Source: an uncultured Bacteroidia bacterium
Lineage (GTDB): Bacteria > Bacteroidota > Bacteroidia > Bacteroidales > UBA932
Direction of reading: 5' to 3'
Assembly (NCBI GenBank): GCA_902790635.1
Contig: CADASN010000013.1
Span: 1-32,391 of the forward strand
DNA: 32,391 bases
Shown here: one piece after another, positions 1-8,079 of the stretch
Layout: every line of letters starts with the position of its first letter
How positions within the stretch are numbered: the first letter of the stretch is position 1
Program-made: the position numbers and the translations under genes
The notes under the pieces: model-generated
Databases searched by the model: none
Told to the model about the DNA's origin: nothing
Seen by the model: the letters and a program-made list of their open reading frames with translations, nothing else

Positions 1-570
1 CAGGTCCGTCGTGTAGACATTCGCCCAGACCTTGCCGTCGATATACTCCAGCTCATTGAGGTAGCGCACCGGGCGTCCGTCCATCGTCACGTTCACCGAG
101 CGCTCCTGCTTGAACTCCGGCGTCAGGAAGTACAGCCGGGAGGATCCGTCCGATGCGATCAGCGATTTCCCGTCCGTGGTCAGGCCCCAGCCTTCGCGCG
201 GGTAGGAATAGGTCTGCCTGTATTCGAGCGTGGCCGCGTCATAGACGAAAGCCACCTTGTTGAGCCAGGTCAGGATATACAGTTTGCCGTCCAACATGAC
301 GGAGCCTTCGGCAAAATACTTCTGCTGGAAGTTCAACCGGGAGAGGACCTTGCCGGTGGCGAGCTCCACCTCGCGGAAGGAGGACTCGCCGAACTGGCCG
401 GTGCTCTCGTAGAAACGTCCTCCGTCGAAGAACAGTCCCTGGGTATAAGCCTTCGTGTCGTGCGTATACTCCTTCACGACCTCGATCTTGTATTGCTTCA
501 CGCGCGCGGCACAGCCCGTGCACAGCAGGGCGAGCACCAGCGCCCATCCGATCCGAATGATTCCTTTCAT
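1..570 (-). CDS. Glutaminyl-peptide cyclotransferase lipoprotein (3' truncated by window edge)
   Basis: Glutaminyl-peptide cyclotransferase of the beta-propeller type (Glu_cyclase_2 family), which turns N-terminal glutamine of peptides into pyroglutamate. The visible 190 residues start MKGIIRIGWALVLALLCTGC, a lipoprotein signal with the cysteine at about residue 20, so the enzyme is probably anchored in the periplasm or outer membrane. Family signatures visible are YTQGLFFDGGRFYESTG near residue 40 and LNELEYIDGKVWANVYTTD at the window edge; the C-terminal third is missing. I chose the ATG at 570 because the lipoprotein signal follows directly. A TATCTTTG box on the same strand (576-583) ends only 5 bases before this ATG, so the mRNA may be leaderless. 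The gene is divergent from the GH106 gene. Confidence 0.88.
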   Translation of the reverse strand, partial: MKGIIRIGWALVLALLCTGCAARVKQYKIEVVKEYTHDTKAYTQGLFFDGGRFYESTGQFGESSFREVELATGKVLSRLNFQQKYFAEGSVMLDGKLYILTWLNKVAFVYDAATLEYRQTYSYPREGWGLTTDGKSLIASDGSSRLYFLTPEFKQERSVNVTMDGRPVRYLNELEYIDGKVWANVYTTDL

Positions 571-575
571 GTCCA

Positions 576-583
576 CAAAGATA
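576..583 (-). promoter_or_regulatory. Bacteroidetes -7 box for glutaminyl cyclase gene
   Basis: TATCTTTG on the minus strand matches the TAnnTTTG consensus. It ends 5 bases before the ATG, leaving almost no room for a leader. Confidence 0.5.
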
Positions 584-613
584 CCATTTTTCTCCAAGTC
601 CGTGAAAAATACT

Positions 614-621
614 TATCTTTG
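614..621 (+). promoter_or_regulatory. Bacteroidetes -7 box for GH106 gene
   Basis: TATCTTTG on the plus strand, 40 bases before the GH106 ATG at 662. Together with the opposing box at 576-583 it makes a compact divergent promoter region; no clear -33 element is seen. Confidence 0.55.
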
Positions 622-661
622 TATGATAGCGCCCCAAGCGAAGACACCAATTATCAACGAT

Positions 662-3550
662 ATGAAACAGACTCTCAAGCGCATCCTGCGCACGACCCTG
701 ACGACCGCGGCGACAGCCCTGCTGCTGGTCGCCTGCGACCGGCCCGCCACCCCGGCCAAGCCCGAAACCGGCGAGCTCGGCTGGCCCGAGATCACCCGGG
801 AGAACAAACCCTGGACCCGCTGGTGGTGGCCCGCCAGCGCCGTGGGCAAAGCCGACATCGACACGATGGTGGAGCAATACGCCGACGCCGGCCTGGGCGG
901 CATGGAGGTGACCACCATCTACGGCGCCAAAGGCTACGAGGACCAGTTCCTGGACTACCTTACCCCCGCCTGGATGGACCTCTTCACCTATACCCTGGAA
1001 CAAGCCGACGCCCACGGGCTGGGCATCGACCTGGCCAACGCCTCCGGCTGGCCCTTCGGCGGCCCCTGGGTCACCCCGGACTACGCCTGCCGCTACCTGG
1101 CCAACAAGACTTTCCGCCTGAAAGGCGGCGAAAGGCTCGCGGACAAGATCCAGTATACCGAACCTGCCATGGTCCGCACCATCGGCACGCCCGATGACAT
1201 CTCGCGCATGGCCTACCCCATCGCCCAGAACGACAGCCTGCAGCAGCACGCCTACGAGCAGGTCCGTTACCCGCAGGACCTCCCCCTGCTCGCCGTCACG
1301 GCCCACAGCGCCGCAGGTGCCTATGAAGACCTGACCGCCAAGGTCCAGACCGACGGCACCCTCGACTGGACGGCGCCGGATGGAGACTGGACCGTCTGCG
1401 CCCTCTTCCTCGGCTGGCACGGCAAGCTCGTGGAGCGCGCCGGCCCGGGCGGCGAAGGCGACGTCATCGACCATTTCTCCGCCGAGGCCATCGACCGCTA
1501 TCTCAAGAAGTTCGACGAAGCGTTCCAGGGCTACGACGTCAGCAAGATCCGCTACTATTTCAACGACTCCTACGAGGTGGACGACGCCCGGGGCAACTCC
1601 GACTGGACCCCGGACTTCTTCGAGCAGTTCCAGGCCCGCCGCGGCTATGACCTGAAGCCGCACATGGCCGAGCTCCTCGGCGTGGCCGGCGACAAGGACG
1701 TCCAGGACCGCGTGGTCTTCGACTACCGCGAGACCATCGGCGAGCTGCTGCGCGAGACCTACTCCGCCCGCTGGCAGGCCTGGGCCGCCGCCCAGGGCAA
1801 GGGCATCCGCAACCAGGCCCACGGCTCCCCCGCCAACATCATGGACCTGTACGGCGTCAGCGACGTGCCCGAGACCGAGGGCCGCAGCATCATCGGCATG
1901 AAGACCGCCTCGTCGGCCGCCCACGTGACCGACAAGCCGCTCACCTCGGCTGAAGCCTGCACCTGGCTGAACGAGCACTTCCTCTCCACGCTCGGCGACG
2001 TCAAGACCTCCGTCGACACCTATTTCCTGTCCGGCGTCAACCACATCTTCTACCACGGCACCTGCCTCTCCCCCAACGATGCACCCTGGCCGGGCTGGAT
2101 GTTCTATGCCGCCGTGCATTTCCAGCCGGTCAACCCGTTCTGGAAGGATTTCGGTGCCTTCAATACCTATGTAGCCCGCTGCCAGAGCTTCCTGCAGGCA
2201 GGCCATCCGGACTCCGACATCCTGCTCTTCTTCGACGCCACCGACCTGCTCTCCGAGCGCGGCCGGGAGCCGCTGCTCTTCCACATGAACCAGAACACGC
2301 CGGCGCAGAGCGCCATCGGCAAGTCCGCCGAATACCTTTACAACCAGGGCTATACCTGGGACTACATCACGGACAAGATGGTCCTGGAGAACATCAGCGC
2401 CGACCGTGGCGAGCTTGTAACCCTTGCCGGCAGCCGCTACCGGACGCTCATCGTCCCCGCCTGCGACAAGATGTACCTGTCCACCTTCGAGCGGCTCCTG
2501 GACCTGGCCAAGCAGGGCGCGACCATCCTCGTGGAGCACGAACTGCCGCAGGATGTGCCCGGACTGGGCGGGCTCGAAGAGAACCGCGCCCGGATGCAGC
2601 GCCTGCAGGCAGGACTGCATTTCTCCGAGCAGGAGGGGGTCCGCAGCGCCCGCGTGGGCAAGGGCCGGATCTGCATCTCCGACGACCTGGACAAGCTGCT
2701 CGCAAGCGCGGGCGTCAGCCGCGAACGGATGTATGACCGCGGCCTGCAGTGCATCAGCCGCGTCAAGGAAGACGGCGGCCGCTACTATTTCGTCAAGAAT
2801 CCGACGGCGGAAGCCATCGAGGACTGGATCCCGGTGGATGCCGTCTGCGGCAGCATCGGCATCTACGATCCGATGGACGGCCGCTGCGGCTTCGGCAGCA
2901 TCCGCACCGGCGAGGACGGCAAGGCGGAGATCCGGCTCCGGCTGGAGCCCGACCAGGCCCTGCTGCTGGAGACTTTCTCCGGCGTGTATGAAGGCCCGGA
3001 ATTCGTGTTCTACCAGCGCAGCGGCGAAGCACGCACGCTCAGCGGGGACTGGTCGGTCCGCTTCACCGAAGGCGGTCCCGTCCGGCCCGCGATGCGCACC
3101 GTCAGCCGCCTCGGCTCCTGGACCCTTTACGGCCGGGAATACGAGGTCTTTGCCGGCACGGCCGAATACCTGTACCGGCTCGCCCCCGTCAAGGAAAGCG
3201 CCGACTCCTGGGAGATCGACCTGGGCGACGTCCGCGAGAGCGCCAGCGTCTGGCTGGACGGTCGCTGCCTGGGCACGCTCTTCGAGGAGCCCTGGACGGT
3301 CCGCCTCACCCAGGAGCAGGCCGAACGCGGCGGAGAACTCGTGGTCAAGGTGTCCAACCTGATGACCAACCGCATCATCGACATGGACCGCAAGGGCAAG
3401 CCGTGGAAGATTTTCTACAACGCCAACATCCAGCCGCGCCTGCCGGTCAGCCGCGACGCCCAGGGCGGCTTCACCGCCGCCGGCTGGGACATCCGTCCCT
3501 CCGGCCTCCTCGGCCCGGTCACGCTCACGCCCCTCTCCATCGCTGAATGA
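662..3550 (+). CDS. GH106-type alpha-L-rhamnosidase lipoprotein
   Basis: A 962-residue glycoside hydrolase most like family GH106 (alpha-L-rhamnosidase), which removes terminal rhamnose from pectic or arabinogalactan glycans. The family start WTRWWWPAS is at residues 51-59, followed by GGMEVTTIYGAKGYEDQ and NASGWPFGGPWVTP. The C-terminal part is a beta-sandwich ending in the typical RPSGLLGPVTLTPL. The N-terminus is a lipoprotein signal (LLLVAC, cysteine at residue 25), placing it in the periplasm or on the outer membrane. The frame is open upstream to 455, but the ATG at 662 is preferred because the signal peptide begins there and the promoter box at 614 lies inside the longer version. It stands alone, divergent from the glutaminyl cyclase gene and followed by rnpB. 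Exact substrate linkage cannot be read from sequence. Confidence 0.85.
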   Translation: MKQTLKRILRTTLTTAATALLLVACDRPATPAKPETGELGWPEITRENKPWTRWWWPASAVGKADIDTMVEQYADAGLGGMEVTTIYGAKGYEDQFLDYLTPAWMDLFTYTLEQADAHGLGIDLANASGWPFGGPWVTPDYACRYLANKTFRLKGGERLADKIQYTEPAMVRTIGTPDDISRMAYPIAQNDSLQQHAYEQVRYPQDLPLLAVTAHSAAGAYEDLTAKVQTDGTLDWTAPDGDWTVCALFLGWHGKLVERAGPGGEGDVIDHFSAEAIDRYLKKFDEAFQGYDVSKIRYYFNDSYEVDDARGNSDWTPDFFEQFQARRGYDLKPHMAELLGVAGDKDVQDRVVFDYRETIGELLRETYSARWQAWAAAQGKGIRNQAHGSPANIMDLYGVSDVPETEGRSIIGMKTASSAAHVTDKPLTSAEACTWLNEHFLSTLGDVKTSVDTYFLSGVNHIFYHGTCLSPNDAPWPGWMFYAAVHFQPVNPFWKDFGAFNTYVARCQSFLQAGHPDSDILLFFDATDLLSERGREPLLFHMNQNTPAQSAIGKSAEYLYNQGYTWDYITDKMVLENISADRGELVTLAGSRYRTLIVPACDKMYLSTFERLLDLAKQGATILVEHELPQDVPGLGGLEENRARMQRLQAGLHFSEQEGVRSARVGKGRICISDDLDKLLASAGVSRERMYDRGLQCISRVKEDGGRYYFVKNPTAEAIEDWIPVDAVCGSIGIYDPMDGRCGFGSIRTGEDGKAEIRLRLEPDQALLLETFSGVYEGPEFVFYQRSGEARTLSGDWSVRFTEGGPVRPAMRTVSRLGSWTLYGREYEVFAGTAEYLYRLAPVKESADSWEIDLGDVRESASVWLDGRCLGTLFEEPWTVRLTQEQAERGGELVVKVSNLMTNRIIDMDRKGKPWKIFYNANIQPRLPVSRDAQGGFTAAGWDIRPSGLLGPVTLTPLSIAE

Positions 3551-3567
3551 TCTATCGAAAAGCGAAA

Positions 3568-3617
3568 GCTCCACCTTTTTCCGCAAAAATTGCTATTTTT
3601 GCGGAAAAAGGTGGAGC
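3568..3617. repeat. Perfect 23-bp inverted repeat (4-nt loop) over the rnpB promoter and 5' end
   Basis: The arm at 3568-3590 is the exact reverse complement of 3595-3617, with loop TGCT at 3591-3594. The right arm contains the likely rnpB -7 box and the first bases of the RNA. Read on the minus strand, the hairpin is followed by a T-rich stretch and could end a transcript coming from glsB; read on the plus strand there is no T-run, so it is a poor terminator for the GH106 gene. Confidence 0.9.
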
Positions 3618-5014
3618 GATCTGTCGCCCGAAAGGGAGGAAAGTCCGGACAGGACAGGGCATCCCGCTGCGGAAAGCGCAGGTAGGGGTAACCTTACGCC
3701 CGTCGTAACAGAAAACAACCGCCAGGACCTCCTCCGGGAGGCCCGGTAAGGGTGAAAACGCGGGGCAAGAGCCCACGACGCACCGGCAGCGATGCCGTGC
3801 GGGTACGACACCGGGACCTGCAAGACCAAATATACTGGCAGACGAGGACGGCCCGTCCGATGCCAGGGGGTAGGTTGCGAAGATAAATGACAGAAAATCC
3901 GTGAACAGCGGCCGAAGCGCCCGCGCAAACCCTTCTTTTTCCTTTCTTCCTTCTCCCGCTGGCGCAGCAGGAATGCATCCATGCGTCCCAGGCGCTGGAG
4001 ATCCTTGCGGTGGGAGAGCTTGTCCACGAGTTCTTCCGCTCCCTGGCTGATGCCCGGGAAGCGGTTGCGGATCTTCTCGGCCAGATGCCGCAGGTAGGGC
4101 GTCTTGTGACGGTCACGCTTGTCGGCGTACAGTTCGTCGAAGCAGATCATGATGCCGGTATCGTAAGCGTCGAAGAACTCATCGTTGATACCGGTCCCGA
4201 GCATCTTCATGGTCGGGGAGGCATTCATGTAGGAATTGACCAGCGGCGGGATATTGAACCCGAGCCGCCGGACGGCGTCCTTGAGGTTGCGGTAGTCCGC
4301 CTTGTAGTCGTCGTCCCGCAGGATCAGGTCGAGCAGGCGGCCGTCCACGGTCACGTCCACCGGCTGCTTGGGCCGGGCCAGTTCGTCCGGATCCGGGAAA
4401 TGCTTCCACAGGAAATGCTGGATCAGCTCGCGGCAGGACTGGTCGTAGCTGGGATAGATGGTCATCTTGCCCAGGTAATACATCATCCCTGGATGCTGCA
4501 GTGCGATGGCCGCCAGGCCGTCCCACAGGTTGTCCAGGGCAAAAATCGCCTTGGCACCCGCCTTGGAGCTCTGGTACTCGGGAGTCACGAAGGAGCGGCC
4601 CAGTTCGATCGTATGCGGGAGGTATTCTTCGATGAATTTCTCCGAATAATGGAACATGTGGGCGGAGGTGATGTAAGGCTGTCCGTCTTCCTGCAGCCGG
4701 ACATCCGTCCCGAGGATGAAACGGTAGCCGCCGATGATGGCGGAAGCATCCGGATCCCAGATGAGCATCTGCTTATAGGGACGGTCCGTCATGGTATCGA
4801 ACTCGTCCAGGTCAAGGGCCTGGCCCGTGCCGCCGCCGGAATCGCGGAACGCGATCTCACGGAGCCGCCCGATCTCCCGCAGGACATTGGGTGCGTCGTT
4901 GCCGTCGATGACGTAGATTTCGTTGTTCGCCTTGTTGGTGTTGCAGAGCTTCTTGTCCGGCGTGAGCTCGGATTTGAGCACCTCCACGCTTACGGGATCG
5001 ATGATCTTTTCCAT
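3593..5014 (-). CDS. glsB: GlsB-like N-acyltransferase (GNAT) with run-through tail antisense to rnpB
   Basis: Member of the hemolysin/OlsB-like GNAT family (Acetyltransf_5) that N-acylates an amino acid using an acyl carrier protein. With the adjacent PlsC-type gene it matches the GlsB/GlsA pair that makes glycine lipids in Bacteroides. The core is residues 1-370, with IIGGYRFILGTD near 93 and IELGRSFVTPEYQ near 136, ending in a basic tail. After about residue 370 (position 3905) the frame runs a further 103 residues entirely antisense to rnpB and stops with TAG at 3593-3595. That tail has no protein-like character and is probably not ancestral; the natural stop appears to have been lost. 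The gene starts 7 bases after the glsA stop, so the two are co-transcribed. Function is inferred from family and neighbour. Confidence 0.8.
   Translation of the reverse strand: MEKIIDPVSVEVLKSELTPDKKLCNTNKANNEIYVIDGNDAPNVLREIGRLREIAFRDSGGGTGQALDLDEFDTMTDRPYKQMLIWDPDASAIIGGYRFILGTDVRLQEDGQPYITSAHMFHYSEKFIEEYLPHTIELGRSFVTPEYQSSKAGAKAIFALDNLWDGLAAIALQHPGMMYYLGKMTIYPSYDQSCRELIQHFLWKHFPDPDELARPKQPVDVTVDGRLLDLILRDDDYKADYRNLKDAVRRLGFNIPPLVNSYMNASPTMKMLGTGINDEFFDAYDTGIMICFDELYADKRDRHKTPYLRHLAEKIRNRFPGISQGAEELVDKLSHRKDLQRLGRMDAFLLRQREKEERKKKGLRGRFGRCSRIFCHLSSQPTPWHRTGRPRLPVYLVLQVPVSYPHGIAAGASWALAPRFHPYRASRRRSWRLFSVTTGVRLPLPALSAAGCPVLSGLSSLSGDRSLHLFPQK
3594..3601 (+). promoter_or_regulatory. Bacteroidetes -7 box for rnpB
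   Basis: TATTTTTG matches TAnnTTTG and would start transcription near 3606-3608. The box lies at the loop and right arm of the inverted repeat 3568-3617. Confidence 0.5.
3607..3903 (+). ncRNA. rnpB: RNase P RNA (class A), 3' end atypical or missing
   Basis: Catalytic RNA of RNase P, which matures the 5' ends of tRNAs. Conserved landmarks are present in order: GAGGAAAGTCCGGAC (first conserved region, near 3636), the GTAACAGAAAACAACCGCC stretch near 3705, GGTAAGGGTGAAAA near 3745, AGAGCCCACGAC near 3769, and GGTAGGTTGCGAAGATAAAT near 3870. A P2 helix can be formed by CTGTC 3621-3625 and GACAG 3889-3893. The last conserved region should contain ACAGAAnCCGGCTTA, whose CCGGCTT half of helix P4 pairs with AAGTCCGG. 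Here the sequence reads ACAGAAAATCCG and then TGAACAGCGG, so most of P4's 3' strand and the P1 3' strand are not recognisable. Boundaries are approximate. The RNA is identified with confidence; its integrity is not. Confidence 0.9.
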
Positions 5015-5021
5015 ATCGAGA

Positions 5022-5837
5022 CTATAATGCGTAAACTTTTTCGCGCACCCAGGCTGCCCAGGCTGCCGGCCGGCGGGTCTTGTCGAAGGTCGAAGCGGGG
5101 ATGGGCTCCCCGAACACGATCCGGAAGGTCTTGTGCTGCGCGTGATAGAGCGCGTCGGGCAGGAAGAGCATGGGAATGTTGAACTTCAGCTTCAGGAACT
5201 TGCGGAAGAACCAGTCGGCCCGGTAGAAGCGCGGCGGATTCTGCCCGATGAAGTGGACCGGCACGACCGGGCGTCCCGTCTCCACACTTTTGGTGATGAA
5301 GGTCTTGGACCAGGGGAAATCCTGCACCTTGCCCTCGATCTTGCGGGAACAAACCCCAGCCGGAAAGATCATCATCTGGTCGCCGGAGCGGAAGGCGTCG
5401 TCAAGCAGTTGCGGCAGGTTGCGCGCCTGACCGCCCACCTTGTTGATGGGCACGCACAGCGGTGCCAGGGGCTTGAGGTACAGCAGGAAATCATTGACCG
5501 GCATCTTCACGGAACCGAACTGCCTGGAGATCAAGCCGCACAGAGCGACGCCATCCACCGCCCCGAGGGGGTGGTTGGAGGCAAATGTGTACAGGGTGCC
5601 GTCAGCAGGGACCTTCTCCAGACCTTCCACCTCGATCTTCACGTCCATCTGCTTCAGCAGGTCATCGCAGAACTCGGCGCCGTCATAGCCGCGCGACAAC
5701 ATGCTGTTCATCCAATCCTGGTGGATGAAGCGCTTGAGGAAACGCAGGACCCACCCGGGCAACTTCTTGCCCTTGAACTTTTCAGCAACGATGCTGTCCA
5801 GATCAAGAAGCCTGTCGTTGATCTGCTCTTGCGTCAT
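5022..5837 (-). CDS. glsA: GlsA-like lysolipid O-acyltransferase (PlsC family)
   Basis: A 271-residue membrane-associated acyltransferase of the PlsC family. Visible motifs are NHPLGAVDG (residues 88-96, the catalytic His-Asp block, here with five residues between H89 and D95), VPINKVGGQ near 129 and FPAG at 158-161. In Bacteroides the homologous GlsA O-acylates N-acyl glycine to make glycine lipids, and the downstream GlsB-like gene supplies the N-acyl step, so the pair probably forms one pathway. A promoter box lies at 5860-5867. The role in glycine rather than ornithine or other amino-acid lipids is inferred from the phylum. Confidence 0.82.
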   Translation of the reverse strand: MTQEQINDRLLDLDSIVAEKFKGKKLPGWVLRFLKRFIHQDWMNSMLSRGYDGAEFCDDLLKQMDVKIEVEGLEKVPADGTLYTFASNHPLGAVDGVALCGLISRQFGSVKMPVNDFLLYLKPLAPLCVPINKVGGQARNLPQLLDDAFRSGDQMMIFPAGVCSRKIEGKVQDFPWSKTFITKSVETGRPVVPVHFIGQNPPRFYRADWFFRKFLKLKFNIPMLFLPDALYHAQHKTFRIVFGEPIPASTFDKTRRPAAWAAWVREKVYAL

Positions 5838-5859
5838 GGGGTTCGGTTTTAGTCAGATA

Positions 5860-5889
5860 CAAATATAGTTTTTTTTCTCAATCAATCAA
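5860..5889 (-). promoter_or_regulatory. Promoter for glsA-glsB
   Basis: Minus-strand TATATTTG at 5860-5867 with TTG at 5887-5889, a 19-base spacer, fits the Bacteroidetes -33/-7 pattern. It overlaps the last codons of rimO, which suggests glsAB can be transcribed separately from the upstream operon. Confidence 0.6.
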
Positions 5890-7164
5890 CTCTCCTGCCA
5901 AATCATATTCTTCGGCAGCCGTGATCCGTACGCGGACCATATCGCCGGCCTTCAGGCCGGGCCAAGGGTTGCGGACCAAGATCTCCCCGTCCACCTCGGG
6001 GCTCTCGAATTCGCTCCGGCAGATGGCAATTCCTGGCAGGATATCATCCACCATCACGAGGCATTCCGTACCCACGCGGGCCTGGTTGCAGGACAGGGAG
6101 ATCTCCCGCTGCAGTTCCATCAGCCGGCCCAGACGCTCCTGCTTCACTTCCTCCGGGATCTCGTCGCGGAAATGCTCCGCCCCGTAGGTCCCTTCTTCTT
6201 CGGAATAAGTGAAGGCACCCAGGCGTTCGAAACGGGCCTCGCGCACGAAATCCAGCAGCTCTCCGAATGCCTCCTCCGTCTCCCCGGGATGCCCGACGAT
6301 CATCGTCGTGCGCAAGGCGACACCCGGCACTTCCCGGCGCAGCCGGGCGATCAACGCGCGCGTCCAGGCTCCGTCAACGTGACGGTGCATCCGGTCCAGC
6401 ACCGGATCGGAAATGTGCTGGAGCGGAATGTCGAGGTAACGGCAAACCTTGGGATTCTGCGCCATGGCCTGCAATACATCCTCCGGAAAATCAGCCGGAT
6501 AGGAATAATGGATCCGCAGCCACGCGATGCCGGGGACCGCGGAAAGCCGCTCGAGCAGCTCTGCCAGGGCCCGGCGGTGGTACAGGTCCAGGCCGTACCA
6601 GGTGGTGTCCTGGGCAATCAGGATCAATTCTTTCACGCCCCGGGCGGCCAGCGCCTCCGCTTCGGCCACCAGTTGCTCCATGGGGACGGAGCGGTGCGCA
6701 CCCCGGATGAAGGGAATGGCGCAATAAGAGCAGCGCCGGTCGCAGCCTTCGGAGATTTTCAGGTAGGCATAGCCTTTCGTCTCCGTGAGGCGGCGGGCCA
6801 CCAGCGGGCCGGGCTCGACGCCCAGGTGGCGCAGGACCGGTGCGAGGTCGCGGGCCCCGAACCAGGCATCCACCTCGGGGATCTCCGCAGGCAGTTCCGC
6901 CGCATAGCGCTGGCTCAGGCAGCCGAAAACGATCAGCTCCCCTGCCTCACCCCGCTTTTTGGCCTCCACGGCCTCCAGGATGGCATTCACGGACTCTTCC
7001 TTGGCATCGCCGATGAAGCCGCAGGTGTTGAGCAGCAGACAATCGACGGGTTCATCCCCGTCCACAATGGTAAAAGCATCCGCCGGCAGTTGTCCCAGCA
7101 GATGCTCGGTATCGACGGTGTTCTTCGAACAGCCGAGGGTGATGACCCTAAGCCTCCTGCGCAT
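5878..7164 (-). CDS. rimO: Ribosomal protein S12 methylthiotransferase RimO
   Basis: Radical-SAM enzyme of 428 residues that adds a methylthio group to the conserved aspartate of ribosomal protein S12. The N-terminal domain has the auxiliary cluster cysteines C12 (TLGCSKNTVDTE), C48 (LLNTCGF) and C82 (FGCLSQRY). The radical-SAM motif CDRRCSYC is at residues 141-148, and a C-terminal TRAM domain follows. CSKNTVD is typical of RimO rather than MiaB. The frame is open upstream to 7377, but the ATG at 7164 begins the conserved MRRRLRVITLGC and overlaps the preceding DUF5606 gene by 17 bases, as expected for translational coupling. It is the last gene of the nusB operon. Confidence 0.95.
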   Translation of the reverse strand: MRRRLRVITLGCSKNTVDTEHLLGQLPADAFTIVDGDEPVDCLLLNTCGFIGDAKEESVNAILEAVEAKKRGEAGELIVFGCLSQRYAAELPAEIPEVDAWFGARDLAPVLRHLGVEPGPLVARRLTETKGYAYLKISEGCDRRCSYCAIPFIRGAHRSVPMEQLVAEAEALAARGVKELILIAQDTTWYGLDLYHRRALAELLERLSAVPGIAWLRIHYSYPADFPEDVLQAMAQNPKVCRYLDIPLQHISDPVLDRMHRHVDGAWTRALIARLRREVPGVALRTTMIVGHPGETEEAFGELLDFVREARFERLGAFTYSEEEGTYGAEHFRDEIPEEVKQERLGRLMELQREISLSCNQARVGTECLVMVDDILPGIAICRSEFESPEVDGEILVRNPWPGLKAGDMVRVRITAAEEYDLAGELID

Positions 7165-7570
7165 CGCCCTGCTCTTCCTTGACGAAATCGAACGAGGCGT
7201 ATTTGGCGATCTGGTCGTACCAGTCCACCACCTTGCGCATGTGGGAGACGTAGAAGCGGTCGGGGTCGTAGTTGGGGATGGCCTTCTGGAAGAGGGCCAC
7301 CAGCTCCTCCTCGGAAGCCTTGGACGAAGGGGCATCGGCATCGCCGAGCACACCCTTGAGGGCCAGGAACACCTCATCGAGCTTCATCTCGCCCTCACTG
7401 GTGTAGATGGCGATGTCGGCCAGCGTGGAGATGCGGTTGTTCGCGGAGAAGACCTTGCGCTGCTTGGTGGAGAGGCTCTCACCGATGGCGCCGTTGCGGG
7501 CCTGGGCAATGTATTGGAAAAGGCCGTGCTGGCCGGAGACGAACAGGATCCGTGCTAAATCAGTTTGCAT
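7148..7570 (-). CDS. DUF5606 domain protein
   Basis: A 140-residue protein conserved in Bacteroidetes (DUF5606), function unknown. It begins MQTDLARILFVSGQHGLFQYIAQARNG and contains the conserved stretch ISTLADIAIYT near residues 48-58, then an acidic helical C-terminus. It has no signal peptide and is probably cytosolic. It overlaps coaE by 16 bases at its start and rimO by 17 bases at its end, so it belongs to the same transcript. The small size and conserved position suggest a housekeeping role, but the sequence gives no reaction. Confidence 0.85.
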   Translation of the reverse strand: MQTDLARILFVSGQHGLFQYIAQARNGAIGESLSTKQRKVFSANNRISTLADIAIYTSEGEMKLDEVFLALKGVLGDADAPSSKASEEELVALFQKAIPNYDPDRFYVSHMRKVVDWYDQIAKYASFDFVKEEQGDAQEA

Positions 7571-8079
7571 ATCAATTGTCGTATTTTAAGGTATAATTCT
7601 TCTTGGGTGCCTGCATTCTCGACCGTATATCGGATGCGGGCGGGGTCGAACGACTGAAGGGCGTCGCGTTCCGCGACCTTGGGATTCCGCTGCACGCGGA
7701 TTTCCTTCGGGGCCGTGATCAGCAGCACTTCGTCGTAGAGGCCGTCGAACGCCGGTTTGTCCAGGGCGATGGCAGACTCGACGAAGAGCAGCGGAGCCGT
7801 CTGCTGCGCCTTCCAGGCCTTGAGGTCCTCCACCACGTAAGGATAGACCATCTCCTCCAGCGTCCGGAGTTTGTCCGGCTCGGAGAAGACCCGGCCGATC
7901 TGCGACCAGGGCAGGTCCAGCCGCTCCTCGATGCTGCATTTCAGGCCCGGCACGAGCGAGTAGAGCATCTTGGTGCGCGCATCGCATTCATAGACCGGGA
8001 AATCCAGCGACGCAAGGTACTGGCAGGCGGCCGATTTACCGCTTCCGATGGGGCCCGTAACCAGGATCGTCTTCGCCAT
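7555..8079 (-). CDS. coaE: Dephospho-CoA kinase
   Basis: Catalyses the last step of coenzyme A synthesis, phosphorylating the 3'-hydroxyl of dephospho-CoA with ATP. The P-loop GPIGSGKS is at residues 9-16, followed by CDARTKMLY (substrate-binding Asp) and ...VPLLFVESAIALDKPAFD-type core (here APLLFVESAIAL). At 174 residues it is slightly shorter than most CoaE proteins (about 195-205). I chose the ATG at 8079, which shares one base with the upstream stop (TGATG); a GTG at 8082 would add one residue. Fifth from the end of the nusB operon; overlaps DUF5606 by 16 bases. Confidence 0.92.
   Translation of the reverse strand: MAKTILVTGPIGSGKSAACQYLASLDFPVYECDARTKMLYSLVPGLKCSIEERLDLPWSQIGRVFSEPDKLRTLEEMVYPYVVEDLKAWKAQQTAPLLFVESAIALDKPAFDGLYDEVLLITAPKEIRVQRNPKVAERDALQSFDPARIRYTVENAGTQEELYLKIRQLICKLI

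Noticed and set aside
239-3586. Very long open frame (1115 codons) antisense to the GH106 gene
   Set aside because: It is a shadow of a GC-rich coding sequence: no signal peptide or domain, Gly/Ala/Val/Asp-rich composition, and the GH106 protein on the other strand is unmistakable.
3552-3776. Small frames over rnpB
   Set aside because: They overlap conserved RNase P RNA elements and have no protein-like features.
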